Of a stretch of 64,000 nt of DNA, positions 16,762 through 25,630 are shown piece by piece. This stretch comes from Cetobacterium_A somerae (GTDB lineage: Bacteria > Fusobacteriota > Fusobacteriia > Fusobacteriales > Fusobacteriaceae): assembly GCF_044784365.2 (NCBI RefSeq), contig NZ_CP173065.2, one strand, 5' to 3'. Numbering within the stretch: position 1 is the first letter of the stretch; each line of letters opens with the position of its first letter. Below the pieces are notes generated by a model that was not told where the DNA came from, searched no databases, and worked only from the letters and a program-made list of their open reading frames with translations. The position numbers and the translations under genes were made by a program.

Positions 16762-17598
16762 ATGAAAATGAAAAAGTTTTTTCTAATGGGGTTAATGGCT
16801 ATGATGGGAGCGTATTCAACAACAGCAATGGCATCAAAAGTTGTTCAAGTAAAAGGATCAGATACAATAGTAAATGTTTCTCAATATATTGCTGAAGAGT
16901 ATATGGGGAAAAATAAGGATGCTAGAATTGCTGTTACAGGTGGAGGATCTGGAGTAGGAATTTCATCTTTAATAAACGGAACAGCAGATATAGGAATGGC
17001 ATCTAGAAATATTAAGGATAAAGAGGTAAAAGCAGCAGAGGAGAAAGGGTTAAAATTAAAAGAAGTTGTTTTAGGGTATGATGGTATAACAGTAATAGTA
17101 AATGACTCAAATAAAGTAAATGATTTAACACATCAGGATTTAGCTAAAATATTTAGAGGAGAGATTACTAATTGGAAAGAGCTTGGAGGAGACGATGCTA
17201 CAATAGTTGTTTTGTCTAGAGATTCATCATCTGGAACACATGAATTTTTTAAAGAGCATATTATAAGAGAAGAGAATACAAAGAAAGATGCAGAATATGG
17301 TAAAAATACTTTGTATATGCCTTCAAATGAAGCTATAAAGCAAGAAGCGAAGAGTAATAAATATGCAATCGGATATATAGGAATGGGATATATGGACAAA
17401 TCTGTAAAGAGTTTAAAAGTAGATTCAATAGAACCTAGTGTACAAAATGTAGCAGATAAAAAATATCCAATAGCAAGAGAAATCTATTGGTATGTTATAG
17501 ATACAGATAATAAAGATGTAAACGGATTAGTTGACTTTGCATTATCAGCAGATGGACAAAGAGTAGTTGCTGATGAGGGATTTGTTCCAGCAAAATAG
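16762..17598 (+). CDS. pstS: Phosphate ABC transporter substrate-binding protein PstS
   Basis: Periplasmic phosphate-binding protein feeding PstCAB. A signal peptide (FLMGLMAMMGAYSTTAMA) has a likely cleavage after AMA and no lipobox cysteine, fitting a periplasmic protein in a diderm. Phosphate-contact motifs GSDTI, TGGGSGVGISSLI, DIGMASR and SRDSSSGTHEFF are present. I start at ATG 16762, 7 bases after AGGAGGAG, rather than at ATG 16687, which lies in the promoter region. 278 residues. Divergent from pstC across the Pho box. Confidence 0.96.
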   Translation: MKMKKFFLMGLMAMMGAYSTTAMASKVVQVKGSDTIVNVSQYIAEEYMGKNKDARIAVTGGGSGVGISSLINGTADIGMASRNIKDKEVKAAEEKGLKLKEVVLGYDGITVIVNDSNKVNDLTHQDLAKIFRGEITNWKELGGDDATIVVLSRDSSSGTHEFFKEHIIREENTKKDAEYGKNTLYMPSNEAIKQEAKSNKYAIGYIGMGYMDKSVKSLKVDSIEPSVQNVADKKYPIAREIYWYVIDTDNKDVNGLVDFALSADGQRVVADEGFVPAK

Positions 17599-17605
17599 TA
17601 GGTAT

Positions 17606-17638
17606 AGGTGTCCTGATGAAAAAAGGACACCTTTTTTA
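17606..17638 (+). terminator. Intrinsic terminator after pstS
   Basis: AGGTGTCC / GGACACCT stem, 11-base loop, seven T. It insulates pstS from the regulator pair, though read-through is possible. Confidence 0.9.
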
Positions 17639-17642
17639 TATT

Positions 17643-17653
17643 TATGATATAAT
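17643..17653 (+). promoter_or_regulatory. Extended -10 promoter of the PhoB/PhoR-like pair
   Basis: TATGATATAAT 27 bases before the response-regulator ATG and just after a terminator; no clear -35. Confidence 0.55.
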
Positions 17654-17679
17654 AAAAAGAAAAAATAGGGAGAGATGAT

Positions 17680-18357
17680 ATGAAGGTACTAGTAGTTGAA
17701 GATGATTTAGAGATACAGGCGTTAATAAACTATTATTTCACAAAAGAGGGTTATAAAGTAACCGTAGCTTCTGATGGATTAGAAGGTTTGAAGTATTTGA
17801 AAAAAGATAAACATGAATTAATCATCTTAGATTTAATGCTACCTAATTTAGATGGAATAAATTTTACGAAGATTGTAAAAGAGATGGAAGATGAGTACGG
17901 AACTCCTTACATAGTTATGCTAACAGCTAAAACAGAAGTTGAAGATGTGTTAAAAGGGTTAGAAATTGGAGCGGACGATTATATGAAAAAACCATTTGAT
18001 CCTAGAGAACTTCTCTTAAGAGGAAAAAAACTTCTTAATCAGCAAGAAAAAAATAAAAAAATAAGAAATAGATTTTTAGATTTAGAAATAGATGAAGATA
18101 AACATTTAGTTACAAATAACGGTGAAGAAGTAGAATTATCTAAGAAAGAGTATGATTTACTTTTGCTTTTAGTTAAAAATAAAGGAATTGTAGTAAGTAG
18201 AGAGAAAATCTTAGATAAAGTTTGGGGAAGTAATTATTATTCAGGTGATCGAACTGTAGATGTGTATATATCTAAATTGAGAGAGAAAATACCATTTTTA
18301 ACAGAGTGTATAAAAACCGTGAAAGGAGTAGGATACAGATTAGAAGAAAAGAGATAA
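17680..18357 (+). CDS. phoB: OmpR/PhoB-family response regulator
   Basis: DNA-binding response regulator, 225 residues. Receiver domain (1-118) with acidic pocket E7/D8/D9, phospho-acceptor D51 (ILDLMLPN), T82 and K104 (KKPFDP); C-terminal winged helix (about 125-222) with SKKEYDLLLLLVKNKGIVVSR and a terminal hairpin GVGYRL. It sits directly behind pstS and is coupled to a sensor kinase, so control of the phosphate regulon through the Pho box at 16603-16686 is the natural inference. The symbol reflects that inference. Confidence 0.88.
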   Translation: MKVLVVEDDLEIQALINYYFTKEGYKVTVASDGLEGLKYLKKDKHELIILDLMLPNLDGINFTKIVKEMEDEYGTPYIVMLTAKTEVEDVLKGLEIGADDYMKKPFDPRELLLRGKKLLNQQEKNKKIRNRFLDLEIDEDKHLVTNNGEEVELSKKEYDLLLLLVKNKGIVVSREKILDKVWGSNYYSGDRTVDVYISKLREKIPFLTECIKTVKGVGYRLEEKR

Positions 18358-20030
18358 TCGCTTTATTTTTTATAGTTATGATTGAAATAATTTTTGTAAT
18401 AACTAATATTTCATTTCTATCTCACTTGTATAAAGATGGGGTGAAAAACAGCTTAAAAGAAAATGTTTTTATTATATCTAATTTAATAAAGGAGTATGAC
18501 AAAAAAGATTACCAACAAATATTTGAAAATTCTGATATGAGATTTAATATAATCGGTTTAAACGGAAAGGTTATATATGATTCAAGAAAATATAATGAAG
18601 AAGGAAAGCTAGAAAATCATGGAAATAGAAGGGAAGTTCTTGAAGTAAAAAATGCTGGAATAGGATTTGATATAAGGAAAAGTTCCATTTCAGATGAGAC
18701 TATGGCATACTATGCAGTTGAAAGAAGCAATAAAGAGGGAGAAAAAGTAGTTGTAAGAGTTTCTAAAAATTATGGAGAAACTTTAAAAATGTTAAAGATA
18801 ATTTTAGTTGCAGAACTTTTATTTTTTACATTTTTAAACTTTATAATACATGCTTTTTATAAAAAATATTTGAAAAGAGATTTGTATAGAAAGATAGAAG
18901 TTATTGAAGATTTTTTAAAAGAAAAAGGAAATGGAGAAAATCTGTATTTTGAAAAAGACCCTTGGATTCTCAATTTATGGGATATTGTCCAAAAGTGGCA
19001 AAAACAAAATTTGGAAAATATAGTTAATCTTAATAGAGAAAAGAGAATTTTACATCAAATAATAACATCTATAGATTCTTCAATATGTCTTTTTGATGAA
19101 AATTTACAATTAATAATTAAAAATAGTAGATTTAATTATCTTTATGAAAAGGATAAATTGAATTATTTAAATTTAATAAAAGATATTGAAATTATAGATA
19201 TAGTAAAAAAAAGTGTAAGAGAAAAACAGAATCAAAAATCTGAAGTTTATATTTTAAGATTAAAAAGATATTTTAGTGTAAATGTTAAATTTTTAGATCA
19301 AGATCAAAGATATTTATTATCTATAAAAGATATAACTCAAACTAAAGGAATGATAGAAGTTCAAAAAACTTTTATAAGTAATGTAAGTCATGAATTAAAA
19401 ACACCTCTAACAAATATAAAAGGGTATGTAATTGCGTTAGAAGATGCACCTGAGCCATTGAAAATTCAGTTTATAAAAACTATAAAAAATAATATAGACA
19501 AATTAGAGAATATAATTTCAGATTTCTTAAATATAAGTAAGATTGAAAGCTCAAATATTGTTAATATTGAAAAGGTACCAGTGGCAAGATTAAAAACAGA
19601 ACTACACGCAATATTAAACGAAAGAATCAAAACAAGTGAAGCTAATATAACTTATAGTTTAAATCTTTTAAATAAAGATGGGGAACTAAAAATTGATTTT
19701 GAAAAAGTTTTGACTATTTTAAAAAATTTAGTTGAAAATGCTATTATATATAGAGGAGACTTAAGACCAGAAATAGAAATATCGATAATAGAAACAAAAA
19801 GTATGTATAAAATAGGTGTGAAAGATAATGGAGTAGGAATTTCACCAGAAGATGTAGAGAAAATATTTGAAAGATTTTACAGAGTAGATAAAGCAAGGAC
19901 AAGTAATAAGGCTGGAACTGGATTAGGACTTTCCATTGTAAAAGAATTGGTTGAAAGATGTGGAGGGAAAGTAGATGTTATTTCTAAAGAAGGAAAAGGT
20001 ACTATTTTTATATTTACAATCTTGAAATAA
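18306..20030 (+). CDS. phoR: PhoR-like sensor histidine kinase
   Basis: Membrane histidine kinase: TM1 about 16-38, external loop of about 120 residues, TM2 about 162-185, a PAS-like region (about 245-335), HisKA with phospho-acceptor H362 (SNVSHELKTPLTN) and HATPase_c with KNLVENAI, DNGVGIS and GTGLGLSIV. The start is uncertain: GTG 18306 overlaps the regulator by 52 bases, while the only later ATG (18378) would cut into TM1. An AAAGGAG at 18322-18328 suggests a start just downstream of it, perhaps a rare codon such as ATT 18339. The gene is certain, its first 11 residues are not. Confidence 0.88.
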   Translation: MYKNRERSRIQIRRKEIIALFFIVMIEIIFVITNISFLSHLYKDGVKNSLKENVFIISNLIKEYDKKDYQQIFENSDMRFNIIGLNGKVIYDSRKYNEEGKLENHGNRREVLEVKNAGIGFDIRKSSISDETMAYYAVERSNKEGEKVVVRVSKNYGETLKMLKIILVAELLFFTFLNFIIHAFYKKYLKRDLYRKIEVIEDFLKEKGNGENLYFEKDPWILNLWDIVQKWQKQNLENIVNLNREKRILHQIITSIDSSICLFDENLQLIIKNSRFNYLYEKDKLNYLNLIKDIEIIDIVKKSVREKQNQKSEVYILRLKRYFSVNVKFLDQDQRYLLSIKDITQTKGMIEVQKTFISNVSHELKTPLTNIKGYVIALEDAPEPLKIQFIKTIKNNIDKLENIISDFLNISKIESSNIVNIEKVPVARLKTELHAILNERIKTSEANITYSLNLLNKDGELKIDFEKVLTILKNLVENAIIYRGDLRPEIEISIIETKSMYKIGVKDNGVGISPEDVEKIFERFYRVDKARTSNKAGTGLGLSIVKELVERCGGKVDVISKEGKGTIFIFTILK

Positions 20031-20096
20031 AAATTTACAAATTAAAACAGGTATGCTATAGTAAATTAGAACAAAACAACCAAAAAGGGGGATAAG

Positions 20097-20798
20097 ATGG
20101 CTAAGGTAAAAAATATAATAGTTGCACATGCAGCTCAGATGAGTCAACAAGTAGGAGGAGCTGTAGATATATTTGGCTCTTTTGATAATATAATTCAACC
20201 TATATTTCCTCATCCTATGATGAGATTATCAATTGTTTTAACTTTTGAGGAGATTACAAAACCAACAGTATTTGAAGTTAGATTAAATGGACCAGATGAT
20301 GATTTAATATCAAGAGGGGAGTTAACACCAATGGTAGACCCTTTAGGTGTTGGAAAAAAGATTGTAGATATTGATAGATTTTTAGTTAAAACAAGAGGAA
20401 GATATACAATAGATATATTTGAAAAAGAGGGAGAAGAATTAAAGTTTTTAAAAACAGAAACTTTATTTATAGCAGAGTACCCACCACAAAGAAGATTCAC
20501 TCCAGAGCAAGTGGAGGAGATTTCTAAAAATGATGAGTTAATTAGAAGTGTAAAAACAGAATTCAAACCATTTGGGTTTGAGAATGCTATAAAAATTCAG
20601 CATAACTTATTAAAAGATGCTCCAATAGAGGATGGATTCTTAGCTATTCCTGAAAATGATAGATTAGAATTCGATGGTCAAGTTGTAGAATTAACTGGAG
20701 TTAGAAGACAAATTGAGTGGATGTTTGGAAATCCTATTCCAAAAGAGGAAGAAAATAAAGAAGAAGTAACTGAAACAACAGGTACTGAAGAAAAATAG
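20097..20798 (+). CDS. DUF6941-like cytoplasmic protein
   Basis: 233 residues, no signal peptide or TM segment. The opening (KNIIVAHAAQMSQQVGGAVDIFGSFDNI) and a beta-rich core with MRLSIVLTF and FEVRLNGPDDDL resemble the DUF6941 family, whose function is unknown. The last 20 residues are a low-complexity Glu/Thr tail. AAGGGGG precedes the ATG. It is a single-gene unit between the sensor kinase and a strong terminator. The family assignment is from memory of the pattern and is moderate. Confidence 0.7.
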   Translation: MAKVKNIIVAHAAQMSQQVGGAVDIFGSFDNIIQPIFPHPMMRLSIVLTFEEITKPTVFEVRLNGPDDDLISRGELTPMVDPLGVGKKIVDIDRFLVKTRGRYTIDIFEKEGEELKFLKTETLFIAEYPPQRRFTPEQVEEISKNDELIRSVKTEFKPFGFENAIKIQHNLLKDAPIEDGFLAIPENDRLEFDGQVVELTGVRRQIEWMFGNPIPKEEENKEEVTETTGTEEK

Positions 20799-20804
20799 TT
20801 AATT

Positions 20805-20832
20805 AAAGCTGCTTTTAAGGCAGCTTTTTTTT
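20805..20832 (+). terminator. Intrinsic terminator
   Basis: AAAGCTGC / GCAGCTTT stem, 7-base loop, nine T. Confidence 0.9.
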
Positions 20833-20849
20833 GAAAATAAAAAAAGTGT

Positions 20850-20878
20850 TTGACAATTAATAAAAAAAATGATACTAT
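20850..20878 (+). promoter_or_regulatory. Promoter of the tRNA-Ser genes
   Basis: TTGACA (20850-20855), 17-base spacer, TACTAT (20873-20878), ten bases before the first tRNA. Confidence 0.8.
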
Positions 20879-20888
20879 CTTTGTGTAC

Positions 20889-20972
20889 GGAAGGTTACCC
20901 TAACTGGTAAGGAACCGGTCTTGAAAACCGGCGTCGCAAGACTTCAGAGTTCGAGTCTCTGACCTTCCGCCA
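20889..20972 (+). tRNA. tRNA-Ser (anticodon TGA)
   Basis: Acceptor GGAAGGT pairs with ACCTTCC; anticodon stem CCGGT/ACCGG holds loop CTTGAAA, giving TGA; a long variable arm (GTC-GCAA-GAC) marks a class II tRNA; T arm CAGAG/CTCTG. The 3' CCA is encoded. Confidence 0.95.
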
Positions 20973-20980
20973 TAAAGGAT

Positions 20981-21072
20981 GGTGAAGTGGCAGAGTGGCC
21001 TAATGCACTCCCCTGCTAAGGGAGAGTACGGTTAATCCCGTACCGTGGGTTCAAATCCCACCTTCACCGCCA
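20981..21072 (+). tRNA. tRNA-Ser (anticodon GCT)
   Basis: Acceptor GGTGAAG/CTTCACC, anticodon loop CTGCTAA giving GCT, long variable arm TACGG...CCGTA, T arm with GGTTCAAATCC. CCA is encoded. Eight bases after the TGA tRNA, same transcript. Confidence 0.95.
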
Positions 21073-21087
21073 TTATAAAAGCAGTTT

Positions 21088-21112
21088 AAGGTAGAATGAC
21101 TACCTTTTTTTT
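21088..21112 (+). terminator. Terminator after the tRNA-Ser pair
   Basis: AAGGTAG / CTACCTT stem, AATGA loop, T run. It separates the Ser tRNAs from tRNA-Arg. Confidence 0.85.
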
Positions 21113-21124
21113 ATAGACAAATAT

Positions 21125-21201
21125 GCATCCGTGGCTCAATTGGATAGAGCACCTGACTACGGATCAGGGGGTTAGGGGTTCGATTCCTCTCGGGTGCGCC
21201 A
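21125..21201 (+). tRNA. tRNA-Arg (anticodon ACG)
   Basis: Acceptor GCATCCG/CGGGTGC (one T-G pair), anticodon stem CCTGA/TCAGG with loop CTACGGA giving ACG, T loop TTCGATT, encoded CCA. The wobble A is expected to become inosine to read CGN codons, which are rare here compared with AGA. Confidence 0.95.
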
Positions 21202-21211
21202 TAAAAAAATT

Positions 21212-21238
21212 AAAAGACAGTTTTCACTGTCTTTTTTT
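21212..21238. terminator. Bidirectional terminator between tRNA-Arg and trpS
   Basis: AAAAGACAG / CTGTCTTTT stem, 6-base loop, flanked by A and T runs. Confidence 0.88.
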
Positions 21239-22220
21239 ATTTATTATATGCATTTCCTATTAATCCAACAGCTTTTTTTGCAGCTGTTATTTGTGCTTTA
21301 GCAATTTCTCTAGCTTTAGCAGCTCCTTTAGCAAGAACTTCTTCCACATATTCCATATTATTTACTAATTCTTCTCTTTTTTCTCTAGCATCTTTAAAGT
21401 ATTCAAGAACAGCATTTAAAAGTTCAGTTTTAGCATGTCCATATCCATAGTTTCCAGCAACGAATTTATTTTTCATCTCTTCAACTTGTTCTTTAGTTGC
21501 AAAAAGTTCGTAAAGTTTAACAATATTGTTATTTGGATCCTTTGGTTCTTCTAAAGGAGTAGAATCAGTAACAATACTCATAATTTGCTTTTTAAGCTCT
21601 TTTTTAGATGCAAACATATTAATTGTATTACCATATGATTTACTCATTTTTTGTCCATCAGTACCAGGAATAACAGCTAAATCTTCTAAAATTTGAGGCT
21701 CAGGAAGTTTGAAAAGTTCAACTTCATATTGCTGATTAAATTTTAGTGCAATATCTCTTGTCATTTCTAGATGTTGTTTTTGATCTTTTCCCACTGGAAC
21801 AATGTCGGCATTATACATAAGTATATCGGCAGCCATAAGAACAGGGTAAGTTAAAAGTCCTGTATTAGGTGTAAATCCTTTAGCAACTTTATCTTTGTAT
21901 GAATGACCTCTTTCTAAAAGACCTACAGGGGTAATGTTAGAAAGTAACCACATAAGCTCTGTATGTTCAGGAACATCTGATTGTAAAAAAATTGTTGACT
22001 TTTCAGGATCAAGTCCTAAAGCTAAATAATCTAAAACTATATTATAAGAGTTTTCTCTAAGTGCTTTTGGATCAGTAAGAGATGTAAGTGAATGATAATC
22101 TGCAATAAAATAAAAACCTTCATATTTATCTTGGTTTTCTATAAACTGTTTCATGGCTCCAAAATAGTTTCCTAAATGTAATATTCCACTGGGTTGGATA
22201 CCAGATATACTTCTTTTCAT
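21237..22220 (-). CDS. trpS: Tryptophanyl-tRNA synthetase
   Basis: Class I aminoacyl-tRNA synthetase charging tRNA-Trp. HIGH-equivalent HLGN near residues 16-19 (SGIQPSGILHLGNYFGA), KMSKS loop GQKMSKSYGN, and DQKQHLEMTRDI are intact; 327 residues, normal for the bacterial short form. AGGAG precedes the ATG. Monocistronic, convergent with the tRNA-Arg gene. Confidence 0.98.
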   Translation of the reverse strand: MKRSISGIQPSGILHLGNYFGAMKQFIENQDKYEGFYFIADYHSLTSLTDPKALRENSYNIVLDYLALGLDPEKSTIFLQSDVPEHTELMWLLSNITPVGLLERGHSYKDKVAKGFTPNTGLLTYPVLMAADILMYNADIVPVGKDQKQHLEMTRDIALKFNQQYEVELFKLPEPQILEDLAVIPGTDGQKMSKSYGNTINMFASKKELKKQIMSIVTDSTPLEEPKDPNNNIVKLYELFATKEQVEEMKNKFVAGNYGYGHAKTELLNAVLEYFKDAREKREELVNNMEYVEEVLAKGAAKAREIAKAQITAAKKAVGLIGNAYNK

Positions 22221-22304
22221 AAAAACTCCTTTTATACTATTATTATATTTTTATATATAAGTTTACATTATTTTACTAAAATTATCAATAGAACGTGAAA
22301 AATC

Positions 22305-22333
22305 TTGTTAAAGAAGAAAAAATTCAATATAAT
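22305..22333 (+). promoter_or_regulatory. Promoter of the M32 carboxypeptidase gene
   Basis: TTGTTA (22305-22310), 17-base spacer, TATAAT (22328-22333). Confidence 0.7.
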
Positions 22334-22360
22334 TAAGTAAAAGGGTAAAGGAGTGGAATT

Positions 22361-23848
22361 ATGGAAGAGAAAATAAATAAATTTAGAGAAATGATAAAAG
22401 AGAAAAAAATAATAGACTCTATGTTAGCTTTACTTCAATGGGATTTGGAAACCCAAGCACCAAAAGGTGGTTATAAATTGATCTCTGAAATGATAGGAGA
22501 ATTAAGCTTAAAGAGCTATAATTTAACTACTTCTAAAGAGTTTTTAGAGATGTTAAAAGAATTGAAAAAAAATGAAGAAAAATTAGATGATATAATAAAA
22601 CGAGAGATAGAACTTTTAGAAGAAGAAGTTGAAAAAATAAAAGTTATACCTAGTGAAGAGTATAAAATGTACTCTGAACTTACAGCTAAAGCTCAAGGGA
22701 TATGGGAGATAGCTCGAGAAAATAATGATTTTGAAAGTTTTGCTCCTATTTTAGAGCAAATTTTTAATTTTAATCGAAAGTTTATAGAGTATAGAGGAAT
22801 AAAAGAGGATGTTTATTCAGAAATTTTGAATGATTATGAAAAGGGAATGAACGTTGAAAAGCTAGATAATTTTTTTGCAGAATTAAAAAAAGAGATTGTA
22901 CCTTTATTAAAAGAAGTAAATAAAAACAAAAGAGACTTTCAAAAGAAAGTGAAGTTTGAAGTTTCAGAATACAATCAAAAGCTTTTTTCAAAAGAGATTT
23001 TAGAGTATATTGGGTTTGATTTAGAAAGAGGAGTTTTATCAGAAAGTGCTCATCCATTTACATTAACTGTAAATAAAGATGATGTTAGATTAACAACGAG
23101 ATATCTAAAAGATTTTCCGTTTTCAAGTGTTTTTAGTACTATTCATGAGGGTGGACATGGAATATATGAACAGGGAGTAGATGAAATTTTAAAAGATACG
23201 ATTTTATCTGATGGAGCCTCTATGGGTATACATGAATCTCAATCGAGATTTTATGAAAATATTATTGGGAGAAGTAAGGAATTTTGGTTTGGGATTCTAG
23301 AAAAAAGTAAATTTAAATATAGTGAATTATCAAAGTTAACATTAGAAGAGATTTATAAAGGAATAAATGAAGTTTCGCCATCTTTAATCAGAGTTGAAGC
23401 AGATGAATTAACGTATTCACTACATATAATGATACGTTATGAAATTGAAAAAGGGATTTTATCAAGAGAATACTTGGTAAAAGATTTACCAAGAGTTTGG
23501 AATGAAAAAATGTATGAATATTTAGGAGTAGTTCCATCAACAGATTCTGAAGGTGTTTTGCAGGATGTTCATTGGTCTTGTGGTCTTATTGGATACTTTC
23601 CATCATACGCTTTAGGAAATGTATATTCACTTCAAATTTTAAATGCTATGAAAAAAGATATAAATATAGAAGGAACATTGGAAAGAGGAGAATTAAAAAG
23701 AATTAAAGAATGGTTAAGAGAAAAAATTCATAGATATGGAAAGTTGAAAACACCTAAAGAGATTATGGTTTCAGTAACTGGAGAAGAATTAAATCCAGAA
23801 TATTATATAGAGTATTTAAAAGAAAAATATAAAAATATTTATAATTAG
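22361..23848 (+). CDS. M32 family metallocarboxypeptidase (Taq type)
   Basis: Cytoplasmic zinc carboxypeptidase trimming C-terminal residues from peptides. HEGGH at 262-266 (STIHEGGHGIYEQG) supplies the zinc and catalytic residues; DGASMGIHESQSRFYEN and the later HIMIRYEIEK and GVLQDVHWSCGLIGYFPSYALGN blocks are family hallmarks. Length 495 is normal; no signal peptide. Followed 11 bases later by a ROK kinase. Confidence 0.95.
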   Translation: MEEKINKFREMIKEKKIIDSMLALLQWDLETQAPKGGYKLISEMIGELSLKSYNLTTSKEFLEMLKELKKNEEKLDDIIKREIELLEEEVEKIKVIPSEEYKMYSELTAKAQGIWEIARENNDFESFAPILEQIFNFNRKFIEYRGIKEDVYSEILNDYEKGMNVEKLDNFFAELKKEIVPLLKEVNKNKRDFQKKVKFEVSEYNQKLFSKEILEYIGFDLERGVLSESAHPFTLTVNKDDVRLTTRYLKDFPFSSVFSTIHEGGHGIYEQGVDEILKDTILSDGASMGIHESQSRFYENIIGRSKEFWFGILEKSKFKYSELSKLTLEEIYKGINEVSPSLIRVEADELTYSLHIMIRYEIEKGILSREYLVKDLPRVWNEKMYEYLGVVPSTDSEGVLQDVHWSCGLIGYFPSYALGNVYSLQILNAMKKDINIEGTLERGELKRIKEWLREKIHRYGKLKTPKEIMVSVTGEELNPEYYIEYLKEKYKNIYN

Positions 23849-23859
23849 GAGGGAGTTTT

Positions 23860-24807
23860 ATGGAATATTTTGTAGGAATAGATATTGGAGGTACTAATAG
23901 TAAAATTGGAATACTAAATTCTGATGGCGATATTTTAAAAAGTACAAGCATAAAAACAGAATCAATAGAGGGAGTAGATTATACTTTAAATAAAATTTGG
24001 GGTACTGTTTTAGAATTATCAGATGAGTTAGATATATCTAGAGATATGATAAAAGGTATTGGTATGGGGATACCTGGACCAGTTATTGATCAGAAAAAAG
24101 TTGGTTTTTTTGCTAATTTCCCTTGGGAAAAAAATATAAATATTAGTGAAAAAATGGAAGAGATTTCTGGAATAAAAACAAGATTGGATAATGATGTTAA
24201 CGTAATAGCTCTAGGAGAAACTTTGTATGGAGCTGGAAAAGGATATTCTAAAAGTGTAACAATAGCTCTTGGAACAGGAGTTGGTGGTGGAATATTTATA
24301 GATGGTAAATTAATTTCCGGTGCAACTGGTGCAGGTGGAGAAATTGGCCATATGAAATTAGAAAAAGAAGGAAAAGTATGTGGATGCGGTCAAAAAGGGT
24401 GTTTTGAAGCTTATGCATCAGCTACAGGAGTAATAAGAGAAGCTTTATCAAGATTACAAATAAATAAAAATAATGAACTTTATAGATTAATAGATGGTGA
24501 TTTAAATAAATTAGAAGCTAAACATGTTTTTGATGCTGCTAAAAAAGGAGATAAATTCTCTTTAGAAATTGTCGATTATGTTTCAGAATATCTTGCTATG
24601 GGAATTGGAAATGTTTTAAATATTATAAATCCAGAAGTAATAATTTTATCAGGAGGAGTAGCTTTAGCTGGAGATATTTTGTTAGATAAAGTAAAAGAAA
24701 AACTACCAAATTATGCCCTAGGAATAACAATTGAAAATCTTCAAATTAAATTAGGACAACTTGGGAATGATGCAGGAATAAAAGGAGCTTCAGCATTAAC
24801 AATATAA
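23860..24807 (+). CDS. ROK family sugar kinase (glucokinase type)
   Basis: ATP-dependent hexose kinase. N-terminal phosphate loop GIDIGGTNSKIGIL, catalytic region DNDVNVIALGE, ATP-binding GTGVGGGIF, ROK zinc motif CGCGQKGCFEAYAS with preceding GEIGHMKL, and adenosine-binding LSGGVA. 315 residues, normal. No DNA-binding domain, so a kinase rather than a ROK repressor. Substrate is probably glucose but is not shown by sequence alone. Confidence 0.9.
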   Translation: MEYFVGIDIGGTNSKIGILNSDGDILKSTSIKTESIEGVDYTLNKIWGTVLELSDELDISRDMIKGIGMGIPGPVIDQKKVGFFANFPWEKNINISEKMEEISGIKTRLDNDVNVIALGETLYGAGKGYSKSVTIALGTGVGGGIFIDGKLISGATGAGGEIGHMKLEKEGKVCGCGQKGCFEAYASATGVIREALSRLQINKNNELYRLIDGDLNKLEAKHVFDAAKKGDKFSLEIVDYVSEYLAMGIGNVLNIINPEVIILSGGVALAGDILLDKVKEKLPNYALGITIENLQIKLGQLGNDAGIKGASALTI

Positions 24808-24831
24808 AAAATAAATAAAGTTAAGTATTTG

Positions 24832-24860
24832 TTGACAAAGTTTTATGAAAAGGTTAAAAT
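24832..24860 (+). promoter_or_regulatory. Promoter of the acetate-transporter gene
   Basis: TTGACA (24832-24837), 17-base spacer, TAAAAT (24855-24860). Confidence 0.8.
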
Positions 24861-24904
24861 ACTCCTTGCGTAAAAAAATTAATTAAGGAGTAAGAAAAGA
24901 GAAA

Positions 24905-25516
24905 ATGAATCAAAACAATCATGTAAAAATTGAAGTAGCAGACCCTTCAGCATTAGGACTATTAGGTCTTGCAATAGTTACATTGGTAGCATCAGCAAAT
25001 AAGTTTGGAATTGTAAGTGGAGTATCGTTAGTAATTCCTTGGGCAATATTTTTAGGAGCTTTTGTTCAGTTAATAGCTTGTTTAAATGATATTAAACATG
25101 GAAATGTATTTGGAACTACAGCGTTTGGTGGATATGCATTCTTCTGGTTTGGAATGGCTATGAGCTGGATGATACAACTTGGAGTATTTGGTGAAGCTAT
25201 GAAAGCTGCAGCAGACCCTAAAGCTTTTGGATTTGTATTTATAGGATATTTAATATTCACATTATACATGACAGTTGGAGCTGTTGAAACTAATAAAACA
25301 TTATTAATAATATTTATATTAATTGACTTCCTATTTATAGGATTAGCTGGAACAACATTTGGAATTGCTCCTCATGCAATGCATACATTAGCTGCAGTAT
25401 CAGAGTTTGCAATAGCTATGATGTCATTCTACGGATCAGCTGCAAATGTTTTAAATAAAACTTTTGGAAGAGAGTTTTTACCACTAGGAAAACCTTTAGG
25501 AATCTTCAAAAAGTAA
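24905..25516 (+). CDS. GPR1/FUN34/YaaH family acetate/succinate transporter
   Basis: Inner-membrane acetate (and succinate) channel/transporter of the SatP family. The signature near the N-terminus reads ADPSALGLLGLA in place of NPAPLGL, and six TM helices are evident over 203 residues, with FGGYAFFWFGMAMSWM in the middle. Strong own promoter; no terminator follows and the rplM promoter begins immediately after the stop codon. In a fermenting organism an acetate export or uptake role is plausible. Confidence 0.88.
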   Translation: MNQNNHVKIEVADPSALGLLGLAIVTLVASANKFGIVSGVSLVIPWAIFLGAFVQLIACLNDIKHGNVFGTTAFGGYAFFWFGMAMSWMIQLGVFGEAMKAAADPKAFGFVFIGYLIFTLYMTVGAVETNKTLLIIFILIDFLFIGLAGTTFGIAPHAMHTLAAVSEFAIAMMSFYGSAANVLNKTFGREFLPLGKPLGIFKK

Positions 25517-25545
25517 TTGACAAAAAAGGAAAAAATAGATATAAT
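25517..25545 (+). promoter_or_regulatory. Promoter of rplM-rpsI
   Basis: TTGACA (25517-25522), 17-base spacer, TATAAT (25540-25545): a full-consensus promoter beginning on the base after the preceding stop codon. Confidence 0.92.
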
Positions 25546-25562
25546 ATATAGGTATAATAAAT

Positions 25563-25607
25563 CCTTTCCCACAAAGGAACGCCGTTCGTTATATTAAAAA
25601 ATATAAC
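25563..25607 (+). promoter_or_regulatory. Structured leader of rplM, candidate L13 autoregulatory element
   Basis: Three small hairpins can form between the promoter and the Shine-Dalgarno: CCTTT/AAAGG (25563-25577), GAAC-GCC-GTTC (25577-25587) and an 8-bp GTTATATT/AATATAAC (25588-25607). A ribosomal-protein leader is the likely role; it is not proven. Confidence 0.45.
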
Positions 25608-25630
25608 TATTTTCGAGGAGGAAAAAAAAC

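Noticed and set aside
23860..24807. ROK protein as a transcriptional repressor
   Set aside because: It has no N-terminal helix-turn-helix and begins directly with the kinase phosphate loop.
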